Assembly (NCBI RefSeq): GCF_001885095.1
Contig: NZ_LZDD01000001.1
Location: forward strand, 868,001 to 932,000
DNA from: Streptococcus bovimastitidis
Lineage (GTDB): Bacteria; Bacillota; Bacilli; Lactobacillales; Streptococcaceae
DNA length: 64,000 bases
Reading direction: 5' to 3'
Shown one piece after another: positions 26,276-34,344 of this stretch. Positions within the stretch are counted from its first letter, which is position 1, and each line of letters opens with the position of its first letter. The position numbers and the translations under genes are program-made. The notes below the pieces were generated by a model. The model made no database searches and was not told the origin of the DNA. It saw only the letters and a list, made by a program, of their open reading frames with translations.

Positions 26276-27160
26276 TTATTTTACTTTATCCCAGCTAGTT
26301 ACTTTACCAGTGAAGATATCTGTGATTGCGCTCATGCTGATTTCTTCAGCTTTGTTGTCTTTATGAACAACTACTGCGATTCCGTCAAGAGCGATTGCAT
26401 CATGTTTAAGTCCTTTTCCTTCTTCAGGAGTTAACTCACGAGATACCATACCGATGTCAGCAGTTTTTTCTTGTGCTGCTGTGATACCTGCAGATGAACC
26501 ATTTGATGTGATGTCGATTGTTACATCTGGATTTTCTTTTTTGTAAGCTTCAGCAAGTTTTTCCATAAGTGGAGAAACTGATGTTGAACCAACTACTGAA
26601 AGTTTACCAGACATTTTTTGTGAAGTGTATTCTTTAGTTTCTGTTTTAGCTTCAACGAATTTGTTATCAGTTACAACAGCTTGACCTTGTTTAGAGTGGA
26701 TGTAAGCGATAAAATCTTTACCAAGTTCAGAAAGATCATCATTGAAAACAATGTTGAATGGACGTTGTAATGGGTACTCACCATCTAAAACTGTTTTAGA
26801 TGAAGCTTCAACTCCGTCAACTTTAAGTGCTTTAACGTTGTCGTTAAGAGAACCAAGTGAGATATATCCTACAGCATTTTCGTTACCAGATACTGCTGAG
26901 ATAACTCCTTCAGTACTGTTTTGAACAACTGCTGATTTAGATGTGTTATCAACTTCTTTGTCACCATCTTTTTTCAAGATTCCAGTGATTTCAGTAAATG
27001 CTCCACGAGTACCTGATCCGTCTTCACGTGTGATTACTTCAATTTTACCACCACTTTTAGATGTATCTGAACCAGAATCTGCAGTGTTGTTTCCACATGC
27101 TGCAAGACCAAATCCTGATAAACCAAGAACTGCTAACGTAAGCATTTTTTTCATTTTCAT
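26276..27160 (-). CDS. pstS: Phosphate-binding lipoprotein PstS
   Basis: This 294-residue lipoprotein has a signal peptide with lipobox LAAC, then two repeats of the phosphate-binding loop type: TREDGSGTRGAFTEI and VVGSTSVSPLMEKLAEAY, with SNGSSAGI as a further ligand loop. It captures phosphate outside the membrane for PstCAB. The order of the two lobes is unusual: the GSTSVSPL segment, normally at the mature N-terminus, comes in the second half (about residue 190) with the SGTR-type segment first, i.e. the protein looks circularly permuted, as is known for streptococcal PstS of this type. The start at 27160 has AAAGG at good spacing; a GTG nine bases earlier overlaps that site. Confidence 0.93.
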   Translation of the reverse strand: MKMKKMLTLAVLGLSGFGLAACGNNTADSGSDTSKSGGKIEVITREDGSGTRGAFTEITGILKKDGDKEVDNTSKSAVVQNSTEGVISAVSGNENAVGYISLGSLNDNVKALKVDGVEASSKTVLDGEYPLQRPFNIVFNDDLSELGKDFIAYIHSKQGQAVVTDNKFVEAKTETKEYTSQKMSGKLSVVGSTSVSPLMEKLAEAYKKENPDVTIDITSNGSSAGITAAQEKTADIGMVSRELTPEEGKGLKHDAIALDGIAVVVHKDNKAEEISMSAITDIFTGKVTSWDKVK

Positions 27161-27210
27161 AATATTCACCTTTTTATTTTTTGATAAATTCTGTTGTAGT
27201 TTTCCTACAC

Positions 27211-27270
27211 TTTATAGTCTACCAACTCTTTGTAAAGATTTATTAGTGATTAATGTAAAGATTTTGTAAA
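27211..27270 (-). promoter_or_regulatory. pstS: pst promoter with Pho box
   Basis: Reading with the operon, TTTACA occurs at 27265-27270, 27254-27259 and 27231-27236, spaced 11 and 23 bases, so on an 11-12-base grid with one unit missing. This fits the PhoP direct-repeat box of Gram-positive bacteria (TTWACA units every 11 bases). A -10-like TATAAA lies at 27211-27216 and the nearest repeat occupies the -35 area, as is usual for activator-dependent pst promoters. The phoP gene is the next operon upstream. Confidence 0.75.
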
Positions 27271-27284
27271 TCTTGAACTTTTGT

Positions 27285-27318
27285 CAAAAAAAAGAAAGAA
27301 TTAGTCAATAGACTAACT
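27285..27318 (-). terminator. phoPR terminator
   Basis: AGTTAGTC / GACTAATT hairpin (core 27301-27316, loop AATA) followed on the - strand by TCTTTCTTTTTTTT. Confidence 0.82.
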
Positions 27319-28668
27319 CTTATTTTCTTGTTTTTCTGTCATTTCTCTAATGAGATGGCTTGGCAAAGTCAGTGTAAATTGACTTCCTTTTCCAAGTCGA
27401 CTTTGGACGCTAACTTCGCCACCTAATATTTGACTTAATTCTTTTACAATAGACAAACCAAGACCAGTTCCACCACTCTGACGACTCCTACCCTTATTTA
27501 CCCGATAGAAGCGTTCAAATATTCGATCTAATTCAATTTGGCTGATACCAATTCCTGTGTCTTTTACCGATATTCCTAAGTGGTGGCCATCAAATTGACT
27601 TGATATAGTAATTGTTCCACCTTCATCAGTATAGCGAATGGCATTTGACATCAAATTGAGTAATATTTGTGACAAGAGGTATTTATCAGACTCGATTGTT
27701 AAATCTTGATCCAAGGCAAAATCCAATTGTAACTGTTTTTGATCTAACTGGTGTTTCATACTGTTGCCAATATAACGAAGAAATTCATTAACTGAGAAAT
27801 GCGTTTTCTGCAACTGTGTCTTTTTAACCCTTGAAAGAGTTAACATGTGTTCCACAATATGTTCTAAGCGTAAACTTTCATTATAAATAATATCTAAAAA
27901 CTCTGCTTTTAATTCTTTTTCATCTTCCGGCATATTTTTTATGGTTTCAGCGAAACCTTTAATGGAGGTAACCGGAGTCCGTAACTCATGTGAGGCATTC
28001 GAAACAAAATCCATGTTCAATTTTTCATAAGCTCTGATTGTTGTTAAATCATAAAGCAAAACAAGGACTTGTTCAATTTCTCCTGCTTGATTAGAAATGG
28101 GAATGGCTGTCACTTCAAGAATTAAGTCACCATCATGGAATCCTTTTAATTCTTTTTTTACTGTAAGTCGCGTATCAAAGGCTTGGGAAACTGCTGCCTT
28201 GATATCTGTTCTTCCAATATCCTCAATTCGCTCAAAAAGCTGACCAGCTTCCGGAAAATAGTTTGGTAGGGATTTACTATAAATAACAATTTCTTTCTCT
28301 TTATTGACAAGTAACATCCCCATCGTTAAATGTGAAATAAGAGCTTCCAAGTTACCGGAAAGTCTGGCGTGTTCTTCATGACAAGATTCCAGTTTATTTT
28401 GCATTGCTTCAAATTGAGTAAAAGCAACCTTCAAGTCTTCCTGACTTTTTGGAAAAAAACTATCTGGATTTACAAATTTGCCAGTCCCTAAGACTTGAAA
28501 TTGTTTTTCCCAGTTTAATAATCTTTGTAGAGGCAGGTAGGACATTAAGATGAAAATAGTGGTTATTAACAAGAAGAGTAGGTGCAATTTTGGAAATAAC
28601 AGTGACATGACAAGTGATAAAATTGCAAGTGCTAAGAAGATGAGTAAAAGTCTAAGATTCTTTTTCAT
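27313..28668 (-). CDS. phoR: Phosphate sensor histidine kinase PhoR
   Basis: This 451-residue kinase has two close N-terminal membrane helices (about 7-22 and 27-45), a PAS-like domain (about 105-205), the HisKA dimerisation domain with the phosphorylated His in NASHELRTPVTSIKGF, and a HATPase domain with N box LMSNAIRYT, G1 DTGIGI and G2 GGTGLGLSIVK. With its two helices so near each other it has almost no extracellular domain, so sensing is probably through PstSCAB and PhoU. Its start overlaps phoP by 17 bases. The position right before pstSCAB-phoU makes PhoR the natural name. Confidence 0.93.
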   Translation of the reverse strand: MKKNLRLLLIFLALAILSLVMSLLFPKLHLLFLLITTIFILMSYLPLQRLLNWEKQFQVLGTGKFVNPDSFFPKSQEDLKVAFTQFEAMQNKLESCHEEHARLSGNLEALISHLTMGMLLVNKEKEIVIYSKSLPNYFPEAGQLFERIEDIGRTDIKAAVSQAFDTRLTVKKELKGFHDGDLILEVTAIPISNQAGEIEQVLVLLYDLTTIRAYEKLNMDFVSNASHELRTPVTSIKGFAETIKNMPEDEKELKAEFLDIIYNESLRLEHIVEHMLTLSRVKKTQLQKTHFSVNEFLRYIGNSMKHQLDQKQLQLDFALDQDLTIESDKYLLSQILLNLMSNAIRYTDEGGTITISSQFDGHHLGISVKDTGIGISQIELDRIFERFYRVNKGRSRQSGGTGLGLSIVKELSQILGGEVSVQSRLGKGSQFTLTLPSHLIREMTEKQENKS

Positions 28669-29380
28669 CCTTTATCTCCTTAAATTTATAGCCATAGCCA
28701 CGAATCGTTTTGATGAATTTTGGATTTTTAGGATCATCCTCAATTTTTTCTCTTAACTTTCCAATATGAACATCAACTAATCGAGTTTCTTGTCCGAAAT
28801 CATATCCCCAAATACGTTCTAGTAATCTTTCTCTCGTCAAGGTCATATTAGGATGTTTAACCAAATATAATAAGAGCTCAAATTCTTTTGGCGTTAAATT
28901 GAGCAAGTCTTGATTTTTATAAATCTCATGTCGCTCTGGGTAAATGACAAGATTGTTGACCTTCCAGTATTCTTCAGGTAAACCAATACTATCATCAGCC
29001 TGCTGGTCATCTTTTTCTGTTCTTCTTAAAATTGCCTTGAGACGAGCAATTAGTTCACGAGGACTAAAAGGTTTGGTCATATAGTCATCAGCCCCTAGTT
29101 CAAGCGCTAATACTTTATCAAACTCTTCCCCTTTAGCAGATACCATCATAATTGGGGTCTTAATGCCTTTTGCTCTAATTCGTTTACAAACTTCAATACC
29201 GTCTAATTGTGGGAGCATAATATCGAGAAGAATAAAGTCAAAATGCTCTGATTCAGCTAATTTTAACGCAGATCTACCATCACTAACGAGCTCAGTCGCA
29301 TAACCCTCTTTTTCCAAATGATAGTCCAATAAACGCAAAATATGTTCTTCGTCATCAACTAATAAAATTTGTTTTTTCAT
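28652..29380 (-). CDS. phoP: Phosphate response regulator PhoP (OmpR family)
   Basis: This 242-residue regulator has a receiver domain with acidic pair DDEEH, phospho-acceptor Asp in FILLDIMLP and the Lys of TKPFSPREL, then an OmpR-type winged helix DNA-binding domain (LLYLVKHPNMTLTRERLLERIWGYD; RTIRGYGYKF). It is expected to activate the pst operon through the TTTACA repeats. AGGAG is 13 bases from the ATG, longer than usual, and an in-frame TAG two codons upstream excludes a longer start. Confidence 0.93.
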   Translation of the reverse strand: MKKQILLVDDEEHILRLLDYHLEKEGYATELVSDGRSALKLAESEHFDFILLDIMLPQLDGIEVCKRIRAKGIKTPIMMVSAKGEEFDKVLALELGADDYMTKPFSPRELIARLKAILRRTEKDDQQADDSIGLPEEYWKVNNLVIYPERHEIYKNQDLLNLTPKEFELLLYLVKHPNMTLTRERLLERIWGYDFGQETRLVDVHIGKLREKIEDDPKNPKFIKTIRGYGYKFKEIKDEKES

Positions 29381-29407
29381 TTTCTACTATCTACTCCTAT
29401 AATTGTC

Positions 29408-29416
29408 ATTATATCA
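29408..29416 (-). promoter_or_regulatory. phoPR promoter, extended -10
   Basis: TG-A-TATAAT on the - strand; no clear -35 and no obvious Pho box beside it. The rest of 29420-29560 is AT-rich with nothing I can name. Confidence 0.55.
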
Positions 29417-29562
29417 TAATTCTAAGAAAAATCTTTTTTAAGTCGCTAAAAGAAAAATGTAAGTGCTATCAGCTTTTTGGGCCAATTTTTCCTACAGAAA
29501 AAGCAAAGATTTTTCGCTATTTTTAGAATTATTAAAAATGCTAATTATCGACTTTTAACCAA

Positions 29563-29602
29563 ACAAAAAAAACAGAGCCTAGGAATATGTCCCAGACTCT
29601 TC
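29563..29602 (-). terminator. Terminator of the VOC gene
   Basis: AGAG-x-CT-x-GG and CC-x-AG-x-CTCT arms (29575-29600) with an eight-T run on the - strand. The AGTCTGGGACA core is a common streptococcal terminator sequence. Confidence 0.75.
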
Positions 29603-29631
29603 AATCTTGTAAATAAAAACACTTTTCCAAG

Positions 29632-30015
29632 TTAGATAGTTAATTCAAGAATATTACCCTCTAAATCATGGATAACAGCTTCATAGTATCCATCACCTGT
29701 TGTTCTTGGACCATTTTGAATAGGGAATCCTTGACTTTGCATGTAATAAGCAAATTCATCGACAGCATCTTTTGATCCCAATGAAAAAGCTAAATGAGCA
29801 AAACCAAGACTGTCTGGATGACTTTCCGTAATGTCTTCACGGTGCATCAATTCTAAACGAGCACCTGATTCAAATGTTAGAAAATAGGAATAAAAACCCG
29901 TCTTGGTATTATGGTAAAGATCAGTTGAACTTGCTTCAAAATACTTACAATAAAAGTCTTTCATAGCTTCAATATCTTTAGTCCAAAGTCCAATGTGTTC
30001 TACTTTTACTTTCAT
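29632..30015 (-). CDS. VOC family (glyoxalase-like) metalloprotein
   Basis: This 127-residue protein is a single vicinal-oxygen-chelate unit with two beta-alpha-beta-beta-beta repeats: KVEHIGLWTKDIEAMKDFYCKYF starts the first with its metal-site His, and LGFAHLAFSLGS starts the second. The ends ARLELM and GNILEL carry the metal-binding Glu residues. It resembles YaeR/lactoylglutathione-lyase-like proteins, but the substrate is unknown; streptococci often lack glutathione-dependent glyoxalase needs. GAGGTGA precedes the ATG, and it has its own promoter and terminator. Confidence 0.87.
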   Translation of the reverse strand: MKVKVEHIGLWTKDIEAMKDFYCKYFEASSTDLYHNTKTGFYSYFLTFESGARLELMHREDITESHPDSLGFAHLAFSLGSKDAVDEFAYYMQSQGFPIQNGPRTTGDGYYEAVIHDLEGNILELTI

Positions 30016-30209
30016 AAGGTCACCTCATTATTTTTTCTTAATTATAGTATACTCTTTTACAGTTCTTCTGACTTGTAGAAAGAAAGGTATTTCCTATACT
30101 ATCCTCTGCTTTTCATCATCAATTTACCTGTTCATCTCGAACTTTTCTTTTCCTTTCTTTCAATTAGATAGTATAATAGGAATATCTTGAATGAAAGTTG
30201 GTATTCCAA

Positions 30210-30356
30210 ATGGCTATTACCCATAAAAAAAATGATGATCTTGAAAAAATGATGGCAGGTTTTGCCTCAATTCCAAATTTTGATAAACCAATCAATGTAG
30301 ACGCTGAAGGCAAACTTATTGATGAACTTAATGACAAGGAAAAAAAGAATGATTAA
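30210..30356 (+). CDS. SPJ_0845-type small acidic protein
   Basis: This 48-residue ORF reads MAITHKKNDDLEKMMAGFAS followed by IPNFDKPINVDAEGKLIDEL and a charged tail NDKEKKND. It fits the small streptococcal SPJ_0845 family, whose members share a MA-x-T-x-KK-x-DDLEKM start; function unknown. A TATAAT lies at 30172-30177, but the ribosome site (GAAAG, 30193-30197) is weak and 12 bases away. It is followed 42 bases later by the permease gene, so it may be its first operon partner. Confidence 0.7.
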   Translation: MAITHKKNDDLEKMMAGFASIPNFDKPINVDAEGKLIDELNDKEKKND

Positions 30357-30398
30357 GTCTATGCAGCTTGATTCTTATCTTTTTAGAGGAGGTCACCT

Positions 30399-31307
30399 AT
30401 GTTGAACCTCTTTTCTAATTTGCCACCAAGTGTCCTCCAATGGTTTGCTATTTTTCTCTCCATCATTATTGAAGCTTTACCCTTCGTCTTGCTGGGCACC
30501 ATCTTATCTGGCTGCATTGAAGTCTTTGTCACGCCCGATTTAGTGCAAAAATACTTACCCAAGGCCAAATTCCCCAGAGTCCTCTTCGGAACCTTTATCG
30601 GATTTATTTTTCCTTCATGTGAGTGTGGCATCATTCCCATTATCAATCGATTCTTACAGAAGAAAGTTCCAAGTTATACCGCTGTTCCCTTTTTAGCGAC
30701 AGCTCCGATTATTAATCCCATCGTTCTCTTTGCTACCTATTCTGCTTTTGGGAATTCCCTGCGGTTTTTGACATTGCGACTTCTAGGAGCTATTATCGTA
30801 GCCATAACAATCGGCTCTATGCTGGCTTTCGTGCTTGACGAGGACATCTTGAAAGAAGGCGACAACCACATTCACTTCCATAATTACGCGGGAGAATCGT
30901 GGCCTAAAAGAATTTATTTAGCGCTGGTTCATGCCATTGATGAATTCTTTGATACTGGGCGCTATTTAGTCTTTGGAACCGCGATTGCTTCTGCCATGCA
31001 GATTTATGTGCCAACACGGATTTTGACGACTATTGGTCACAACCCCTTAACGGCGATATTGGTCATGATACTTTTGGCCTTTATCTTATCCCTTTGTTCA
31101 GAAGCTGATGCCTTTATTGGTGCATCGCTCCTGTCCACTTTTGGTATGGCGCCAGTACTTGCCTTTTTATTAATTGGACCGATGGTTGATATTAAAAATC
31201 TGATGATGATGACTAAAGCCTTCAAAGGCAAATTCATTATTCAATTTATTAGCCTTTCTGTTCTGGTTATCGTCTTATATTGTTTAGGAGTGGGGGTGAT
31301 TGGATGA
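30399..31307 (+). CDS. ArsP_1 (UPF0718) family permease
   Basis: This 302-residue membrane protein has about eight helices and the hallmark PSCECGIIPI motif (Cys-x-Cys near residue 73) followed by AVPFLATAPIINPIVL, both diagnostic of the ArsP_1/DUF318 permease family. Members include methylarsenite exporters and uncharacterised permeases. The second half repeats the pattern with LSLCSEADAFIGASL. It has a strong AGGAGG and its stop overlaps the start of the next gene (ATGA). The pairing with a TIGR03943 protein is the YcgR-YcgQ arrangement of Bacillus; the substrate is unknown. Confidence 0.88.
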   Translation: MLNLFSNLPPSVLQWFAIFLSIIIEALPFVLLGTILSGCIEVFVTPDLVQKYLPKAKFPRVLFGTFIGFIFPSCECGIIPIINRFLQKKVPSYTAVPFLATAPIINPIVLFATYSAFGNSLRFLTLRLLGAIIVAITIGSMLAFVLDEDILKEGDNHIHFHNYAGESWPKRIYLALVHAIDEFFDTGRYLVFGTAIASAMQIYVPTRILTTIGHNPLTAILVMILLAFILSLCSEADAFIGASLLSTFGMAPVLAFLLIGPMVDIKNLMMMTKAFKGKFIIQFISLSVLVIVLYCLGVGVIG

Positions 31308-32119
31308 TTCGCTTTCTTATCTTAGCAGCCTATTTTGAATTGACCATGTACTTAGAACTATCTGGTAAGCTTGATCAATACATCAACACGCGCTACTCGT
31401 ATTTGGCTTATATTTCAATGATTCTCTCTTTCATTTTAGCCCTTGTCCAGCTTTATACCTGGATGAAAAATATCAAGACAGAGAGCCATCTCAAAGGAAA
31501 ATTGGCTATCATTACCAGTCCGATCATATTGATAATCCCCGTCTTTATAGGATTATTTATCCCAACTGTAAGCTTAGATTCAACAACAGTATCTGCCAAA
31601 GGTTACACCTTCCCATTGGCAGCTGGTTCAACCCGAGCCGGAACAAGTGACGATGGTACCACCGTTCAATATCTTAAACCAGATACCAGTCTTTATTTTA
31701 CCAAGTCTGCTTATCAAAGAGAAATGCGTAAAGAATTGAAAAAGTACCAAGGAAATCAACCTGTCACCATTACGACCGACAATTACATGGAGATAATGGA
31801 GTTAATCTATCTCTATCCTGATGAATTCACCAATCGTGATATTGAATACACTGGATTTGTTTACAACGAACCGGGACACGAACACTATCAATTCCTATTC
31901 CGTTTCGGTATTATCCATTGTATTGCTGACTCAGGCGTCTACGGATTATTAACAACTGGAAATCAAGCCTCTTATCCAAACAATACTTGGTTGACCATCA
32001 AAGGCCGTATACAATCTGAATATAGTAAGGAGCTAGACCAAACGCTTCCTGTTCTTCATATTGAACAAGTTCAGGAAACCAATAAGCCTAGCAACCCTTA
32101 TGTTTATCGTATCTTTTAA
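31304..32119 (+). CDS. TIGR03943/DUF1980 family protein, permease partner
   Basis: This 271-residue protein has three to four N-terminal membrane helices (to about residue 90) and an extracellular C-terminal part containing DTSLYF, the ITTDNYMEIMELIYLYPDEF helix, and the conserved VYNEPGHEHYQFLFRFGIIHCIADSGVYGLL stretch in which a Cys and an Asp may bind metal or thiol. That is the TIGR03943/DUF1980 plan, almost always found next to an ArsP_1-type permease. The start at 31304 overlaps the upstream stop. Confidence 0.87.
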   Translation: MIRFLILAAYFELTMYLELSGKLDQYINTRYSYLAYISMILSFILALVQLYTWMKNIKTESHLKGKLAIITSPIILIIPVFIGLFIPTVSLDSTTVSAKGYTFPLAAGSTRAGTSDDGTTVQYLKPDTSLYFTKSAYQREMRKELKKYQGNQPVTITTDNYMEIMELIYLYPDEFTNRDIEYTGFVYNEPGHEHYQFLFRFGIIHCIADSGVYGLLTTGNQASYPNNTWLTIKGRIQSEYSKELDQTLPVLHIEQVQETNKPSNPYVYRIF

Positions 32120-32223
32120 CCTTAGAAGTGGAAAGCTTCTCAATGATAACTATATTTTGGTGGCTTTCCCTTCTTTTATCTTGCTCAAAACAAACTAGAA
32201 AATAGAATTCTCAAGGAGGAATA

Positions 32224-33585
32224 ATGCACACCAAAGTCGAAAAAGTCAGTAAAGAAACCTTAATGGCCATTATCGCCATTGCCATGATTGGTTTTTCAGG
32301 TATCCTGTCAGAAACCAGTATGAACGTAACCTTTCCTAAAATGATGTCTGTCTATCATCAACCCCTAAGTCATCTGCAGTGGATCACCACAATCTATTTA
32401 TTAGCTGTCGCTATCATGACCACTGCTTCAGCTGCATTAAAAAAGAATTTTGGCGAACGCCAAATCTTCTTCACTGCCTCAAGTTTGATGATTGTTGGAA
32501 CCTTACTAGCAGCCCTAACCACTTCTTTTTGGGTAATGCTTTTGTCTCGCGTCATTCAAGGTGTGGCTACCGGAATTATTATGCCTCAGATGTTTAACAT
32601 TATTTTGGAACGGGTTCCTGAGAAAAAAATCGGAACCTACATGGGCTTGGGTGGACTCATTATTAGTCTTGCGCCAGCCTTTGGTCCTACTTACGGTGGC
32701 TTTATGATCAGTCACTTTGCCTGGCAATGGATTTTTATCTGCATCTTACCTTTTCCGATTATCGCTAGTCTTATTGCTTATCCTTATTTGGTTGATTCTC
32801 CCAAAGGTCAAAAAGTTTCCTTTGACTTCATTGGTTTTACTGCCCTCTCAGTCAGTTTGACAATGGCCTTATTAATGATTTCAAGCCTAGAAAAAGCCGG
32901 ACTTAATGTTTGGTATCTCATTATTTTCTTATTAACTTTTGCACTTTTTCTTTATCAAAGTTTACATTGCAAAGAACCTTTTCTTGATATTCGTATTTTA
33001 AAAATTCCCTCTGTTAGTTTTGGATTGATTCCTTTCTTCACATTCCAGATGATTAATTTGGGCATTAATTTTATTACCCCCAACTTTATCGTCTTGGAAA
33101 AAATTGCGAGTAGTTCTACTGCTGGTATGACTCTTTTACCTGGAACATTACTAGGTGCCTTTCTAGCTCCACTTTTAGGGAAATTTTACGACGAAAAAGG
33201 GCCAAAATTATCCTTATACATTGGTAATAGTCTCTTCTTCCTCTCATTAGTACTGATTACAATTATGATTCCGCATTTTTCAGTGCTTTCCTTTACAATC
33301 CTCTATATTATTTTTACAATTGGTCGTAACATGACCTTTAATAATACCTTAGCAACTGCGATTGGTAATCTTCCTGTTGCTAAAAATGCGGATGCGACGG
33401 CTATCTTCCAAATGATGCAACAGTTCGCCGGTGCCCTTGGGACTGCCCTTGCTGCCATTATGGCAAACCAAGCACCCACTTTTTCTAAAGGCGTAGGCTC
33501 TGTTTACTTCTTATTCGCCATTTTCGCATTCCTGAATTATCTGCTCTACATTGGTATGTTCTCATCCTTGAAAAAAGGAAAATAA
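32224..33585 (+). CDS. MFS multidrug-type exporter, DHA2 (EmrB/QacA) family
   Basis: This 453-residue transporter is built of about 12-14 membrane helices. The N-terminal ILSETSMNVTFPKM and QWITTIYLLAVAIM segments and the motif C-like stretch GGLIISLAPAFGPTYGG in helix 5 are those of drug:H+ antiporter family 2 members such as LmrB and EmrB. Function as a drug or metabolite exporter is family inference. A strong AAGGAGGA starts it about 100 bases after the TIGR03943 gene; a bidirectional terminator follows. Confidence 0.9.
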   Translation: MHTKVEKVSKETLMAIIAIAMIGFSGILSETSMNVTFPKMMSVYHQPLSHLQWITTIYLLAVAIMTTASAALKKNFGERQIFFTASSLMIVGTLLAALTTSFWVMLLSRVIQGVATGIIMPQMFNIILERVPEKKIGTYMGLGGLIISLAPAFGPTYGGFMISHFAWQWIFICILPFPIIASLIAYPYLVDSPKGQKVSFDFIGFTALSVSLTMALLMISSLEKAGLNVWYLIIFLLTFALFLYQSLHCKEPFLDIRILKIPSVSFGLIPFFTFQMINLGINFITPNFIVLEKIASSSTAGMTLLPGTLLGAFLAPLLGKFYDEKGPKLSLYIGNSLFFLSLVLITIMIPHFSVLSFTILYIIFTIGRNMTFNNTLATAIGNLPVAKNADATAIFQMMQQFAGALGTALAAIMANQAPTFSKGVGSVYFLFAIFAFLNYLLYIGMFSSLKKGK

Positions 33586-33594
33586 GAGAACACT

Positions 33595-33626
33595 AAAAAT
33601 CCTTAAGATGACTTAAGGATTTTTTT
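33595..33626. terminator. Bidirectional terminator
   Basis: AAAAATCCTTAAG (33595-33607), loop ATGA, CTTAAGGATTTTT (33612-33624), shared with the convergent NAD(P)-binding gene. Confidence 0.92.
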
Positions 33627-34230
33627 GAGGTTCATAAGTTAGTAGAGTATTTGGAATTTCATTTTCTAGTGCTGCAAAAATCTTATTAGCCAGTTCTATT
33701 GTGCTGACTGGTGCTAAGTGCTTTAGTTTAGGTCCAATAAATGGTAGCCCGAGTAAGAATCTTAAAACCCAAGCTTGGAAAATCGTTTTTGGCCGATCTG
33801 CTCCAAAAAGGAGTCCTGGCCTGACAATCAGATAATTTATTCCACTCGATTTTACAAGCTCCTCGGCTCGCCTTTTACTTCTAACATAGGCTGGGTAACC
33901 GCCACTGGCAGAAATATAGACAAAATGTTTAACATGACTCTCTTGACAGATTTTAATGGCTGACTTGGTTGCTTGGACATTTAGCTTATCTAATTGACTT
34001 GGCTTAATGGCACCCACACAATCAATCATTAAATCAAATCCATAAGATGATAAATCTAAGTGATTATCTTTTAATAAATCAGCTTCAAGAAAGGTGACCT
34101 GTTGACGAGCAAATACAGAACCTTTTGCCTGATGCCTACCCAGATAGGTCACTTGATGCCCCTTTTCCAGAGCTGTCGCAATTAGCTGACGCCCTAAAAA
34201 GCCTGTTCCACCAGCAATCAAAAGTTTCAT
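33613..34230 (-). CDS. NAD(P)-binding atypical SDR (YwnB/NmrA-like)
   Basis: This 205-residue protein opens with MKLLIAGGTGFLGRQLI, the GxxGxxG Rossmann motif of short-chain/extended dehydrogenases, followed by VTYLGRH binding the adenine side. It has YISASGGYPAYVRSKRRAEE in place of the usual Tyr-x-x-x-Lys active site, and IVRPGLLFGADR afterwards. It resembles NAD-dependent epimerase-like proteins related to complex I assembly factors. Catalysis is unproven. The start at 34230 has AAGGTGG upstream; a longer frame upstream lacks one. Confidence 0.85.
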   Translation of the reverse strand: MKLLIAGGTGFLGRQLIATALEKGHQVTYLGRHQAKGSVFARQQVTFLEADLLKDNHLDLSSYGFDLMIDCVGAIKPSQLDKLNVQATKSAIKICQESHVKHFVYISASGGYPAYVRSKRRAEELVKSSGINYLIVRPGLLFGADRPKTIFQAWVLRFLLGLPFIGPKLKHLAPVSTIELANKIFAALENEIPNTLLTYEPQKNP

Positions 34231-34327
34231 TTCAGTCCACCTTCTTTTTTCTCTCAGTATATAGAGAATTGATTTGTCTGTCAAAAAAGACTAATCAATC
34301 CATTAAAATGCCTAAGCATCTTCTTTT

Positions 34328-34344
34328 TTGTTACAATATAAAAT
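34328..34344 (+). promoter_or_regulatory. Extended -10 abutting the amidase gene (leaderless candidate)
   Basis: TG-T-TACAAT (-10 at 34332-34337), then seven bases to the ATG at 34345. No Shine-Dalgarno; no clear -35. Confidence 0.65.
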
